Positions 7,833-8,751 of a DNA stretch of 8,751 nucleotides are shown piece by piece. A program made the translations under genes and the position numbers. Every line of letters begins with the position of its first letter. Within the stretch, counting starts at the first letter, position 1. Source of the DNA: an uncultured Chlorobiaceae bacterium (GTDB lineage Bacteria; Bacteroidota; Chlorobiia; Chlorobiales; Chlorobiaceae); NCBI GenBank assembly GCA_903838095.1, contig CAILXE010000127.1, forward strand, positions 1 through 8,751, read 5' to 3'. The notes under the pieces were generated by a model. The model ran no database searches. It was not told the origin of the DNA and saw only the letters and a program-made list of their open reading frames with translations.

Positions 7833-8597
7833 TTAACGAGGAGAGGTGACGCCGATCAGGGAGACCATACGGCCGGTTTTTCCCTGATCGCGCCGGTAAG
7901 AAAAGAAACGGTTACGGTCTGCGTATGAGCAGAAGGGTGACTTTTCAATATTCGCTGCCGGAATTCCTGAGTCCATAAGTTGGCGATAGTTTACCAGAGC
8001 AAGATCAAGCAGGTATTTTTTTTCTTCTGGTGACCGGAGAGAGCGCTTGCTGCAATTCGCCGGGAACTTTTTTGCAACTTCCTCATTGACCTCATAGATT
8101 TCTCCTGAAATTCCAGCTCCTATATAAGCAAGACACTCTGCGGGTATGGAGTTAAAACGCATCTTCATGCGGGAGATGGTTTTTGACACTATCTGTCCGG
8201 CGCTTCCTTTCCAGCCGGCATGAATTGCCGCCGAAACGTTATGGCGGGGGTCATAGAGCAGCACCGGATAGCAGTCAGCAGTATAAATGCACAGGAAGAG
8301 ATCTCTTTTGCTCGTGATGATGGCATCATATCCCTGGTATCGTCCGGGCTTTTCAGCACAGAGTATCTCAATACCGTGTACCTGATCGGAGCTGACCAAT
8401 TGCCCGGGATCAATGCCAACTGATGCGCACAGTAGACGGGTGTTTTCAAGAACCCTCTCCATAGAATCACCGGTATTGCTTCCAAGGTTAAGTGAGGAAT
8501 ATTCACCTTCGCTGACTCCTCCGGCTCTTGTGCTCTGCAGGGCCACAAGCTCCTTGAACCAACGAAAACCCTCGGGAACGATATATGCTGGTATCAT
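7833..8597 (-). CDS. pgeF: PgeF/YfiH/YlmD (DUF152, LACC1-like) protein: peptidoglycan editing factor / multicopper-like purine nucleoside phosphorylase family
   Basis: A 254-residue cytoplasmic protein, close to the usual ~240-280 of the family. Seen: STRAGGVSEGEYSSLNLG at 22-39 and QVHG at 72-75. YTADCYPVLLYDP lies at 105-117, AAIHAGWKGSAGQIV at 123-137 and FFSYRRDQGKTGRM at 231-244. His74, Cys109 and His126 are the metal-binding triad. Family members have been described as polyphenol oxidases, as zinc-dependent purine nucleoside phosphorylase/adenosine deaminase enzymes, and in E. coli as PgeF, which removes UDP-MurNAc-L-Ser made by MurC error. Which activity dominates here is not known. 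The loop GAGISGEIYEV at 161-170 lacks the GPCIG-type Pro and Cys that I recall for many homologues. ATG at 8597 puts the first conserved block at the expected distance, but I see no Shine-Dalgarno. The gene converges on the CoA-transferase; related genes are found near ftsZ in other phyla. Confidence 0.92.
   Translation of the reverse strand: MIPAYIVPEGFRWFKELVALQSTRAGGVSEGEYSSLNLGSNTGDSMERVLENTRLLCASVGIDPGQLVSSDQVHGIEILCAEKPGRYQGYDAIITSKRDLFLCIYTADCYPVLLYDPRHNVSAAIHAGWKGSAGQIVSKTISRMKMRFNSIPAECLAYIGAGISGEIYEVNEEVAKKFPANCSKRSLRSPEEKKYLLDLALVNYRQLMDSGIPAANIEKSPFCSYADRNRFFSYRRDQGKTGRMVSLIGVTSPR
7853..7890. repeat. Perfect 10-bp inverted repeat at the convergent gene junction
   Basis: CGATCAGGGA at 7853-7862 and its exact reverse complement TCCCTGATCG at 7881-7890 flank an 18-nt spacer. 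The repeat lies inside the last codons of pgeF (the RRDQGKTGRMVSLIGV stretch) and 27 nt past the stop of the CoA-transferase. It could form a hairpin in either transcript and is placed where a bidirectional terminator would be useful, because the two stop codons are only 6 nt apart. No T-tract follows the stem on either strand, so it is not a canonical intrinsic terminator. It may also be a coincidence of conserved codons. Confidence 0.5.
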
Positions 8598-8751
8598 GAA
8601 AATGGTGATGGATGTTTGTGTTTTTTACACGGGCATTAAAGGCAATAGTCCTCTCATGATGCGGAGTCATTGAAAAATATGATTTTTTCTCAATGTCGTC
8701 ATCGTTCAGATAAAGAATTTCCTGTAAAGCGATTCATTATTTCAGGAAGTA
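8598..8751. other. Region upstream of pgeF; AT-rich, with two weak competing partial reading frames at the window edge
   Basis: This 154-nt stretch precedes the pgeF start and should hold its promoter unless pgeF is co-transcribed with a gene further right. I find no convincing -35/-10 pair for either strand. An imperfect AT-rich inverted repeat spans 8668-8695 (CATTG ... CAATG with A- and T-runs inside). Two frames run to the edge. On the + strand, ATG 8679 opens MIFSQCRHRSDKEF and stays open for 24 codons, with a GGAG at 8663-8666 that is 12 nt away, rather far. On the - strand, a frame ending in NRFTGNSLSER stops at TGA 8701-8699. They overlap, so at most one is likely real, and the window is too short to decide. 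Confidence 0.4.

Noticed and set aside
1..8751. Search for mobile elements, CRISPR arrays, toxin-antitoxin pairs, tRNAs or a novel defence-type system
   Set aside because: The window is densely filled with core cell-wall, division and metabolic genes; no terminal repeats, spacer arrays, transposase, integrase or orphan cassette were seen.

Overview
This window is the 3' half of a bacterial division and cell-wall (dcw) cluster. In order on the + strand it holds ftsW (3' part only), murG, murC, ftsQ, ftsA and ftsZ, then a class I acyl-CoA transferase / acetyl-CoA hydrolase family gene. A PgeF/YfiH-type gene follows on the - strand, converging on the CoA-transferase. The short remainder at the right edge has no confident gene. 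About 97% of the window is protein coding. I see no rRNA, tRNA, CRISPR array, insertion sequence, integrase or attachment site.

Organism: the direct run murC-ftsQ-ftsA-ftsZ without murB or ddl, the intermediate GC content, the use of GGAG-type ribosome binding sites before several genes, and the CoA-transferase and PgeF genes after ftsZ suggest a green sulfur bacterium (Chlorobiaceae: Chlorobium, Pelodictyon or Prosthecochloris). This is inferred from gene order and protein style. No marker gene is present to prove it.

Layout: positions 1-6498 are a tightly packed cell-wall and division operon. ftsW/murG share an ATGA overlap. murG and murC are 15 nt apart. murC and ftsQ probably share a TTGA overlap. 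ftsQ-ftsA and ftsA-ftsZ are 21 and 42 nt apart, with no recognisable terminator between any of them. FtsW polymerises glycan strands at the septum, MurG makes lipid II, and MurC adds the first amino acid to UDP-MurNAc. FtsQ links the cytoplasmic and periplasmic divisome, FtsA anchors FtsZ to the membrane, and FtsZ forms the ring. The CoA-transferase starts 35 nt after ftsZ and may be co-transcribed. It ends 6 nt before the end of the oppositely oriented pgeF gene. PgeF in E. coli removes MurC's misincorporated L-Ser product, so its position beside this cluster makes functional sense.

No new system is evident; this is core-genome content. The most interesting details are two copies of a PAY(I/L)RR peptide in the FtsZ tail (the usual FtsA-binding C-terminal peptide occurs once), and a Lys in place of a Gly in the FtsZ GTP-binding signature. 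Also of note are the ftsZ-CoA-transferase-pgeF context, weak translation starts for ftsQ and ftsA, and a perfect 10-bp inverted repeat inside the 3' end of pgeF at the convergent junction.
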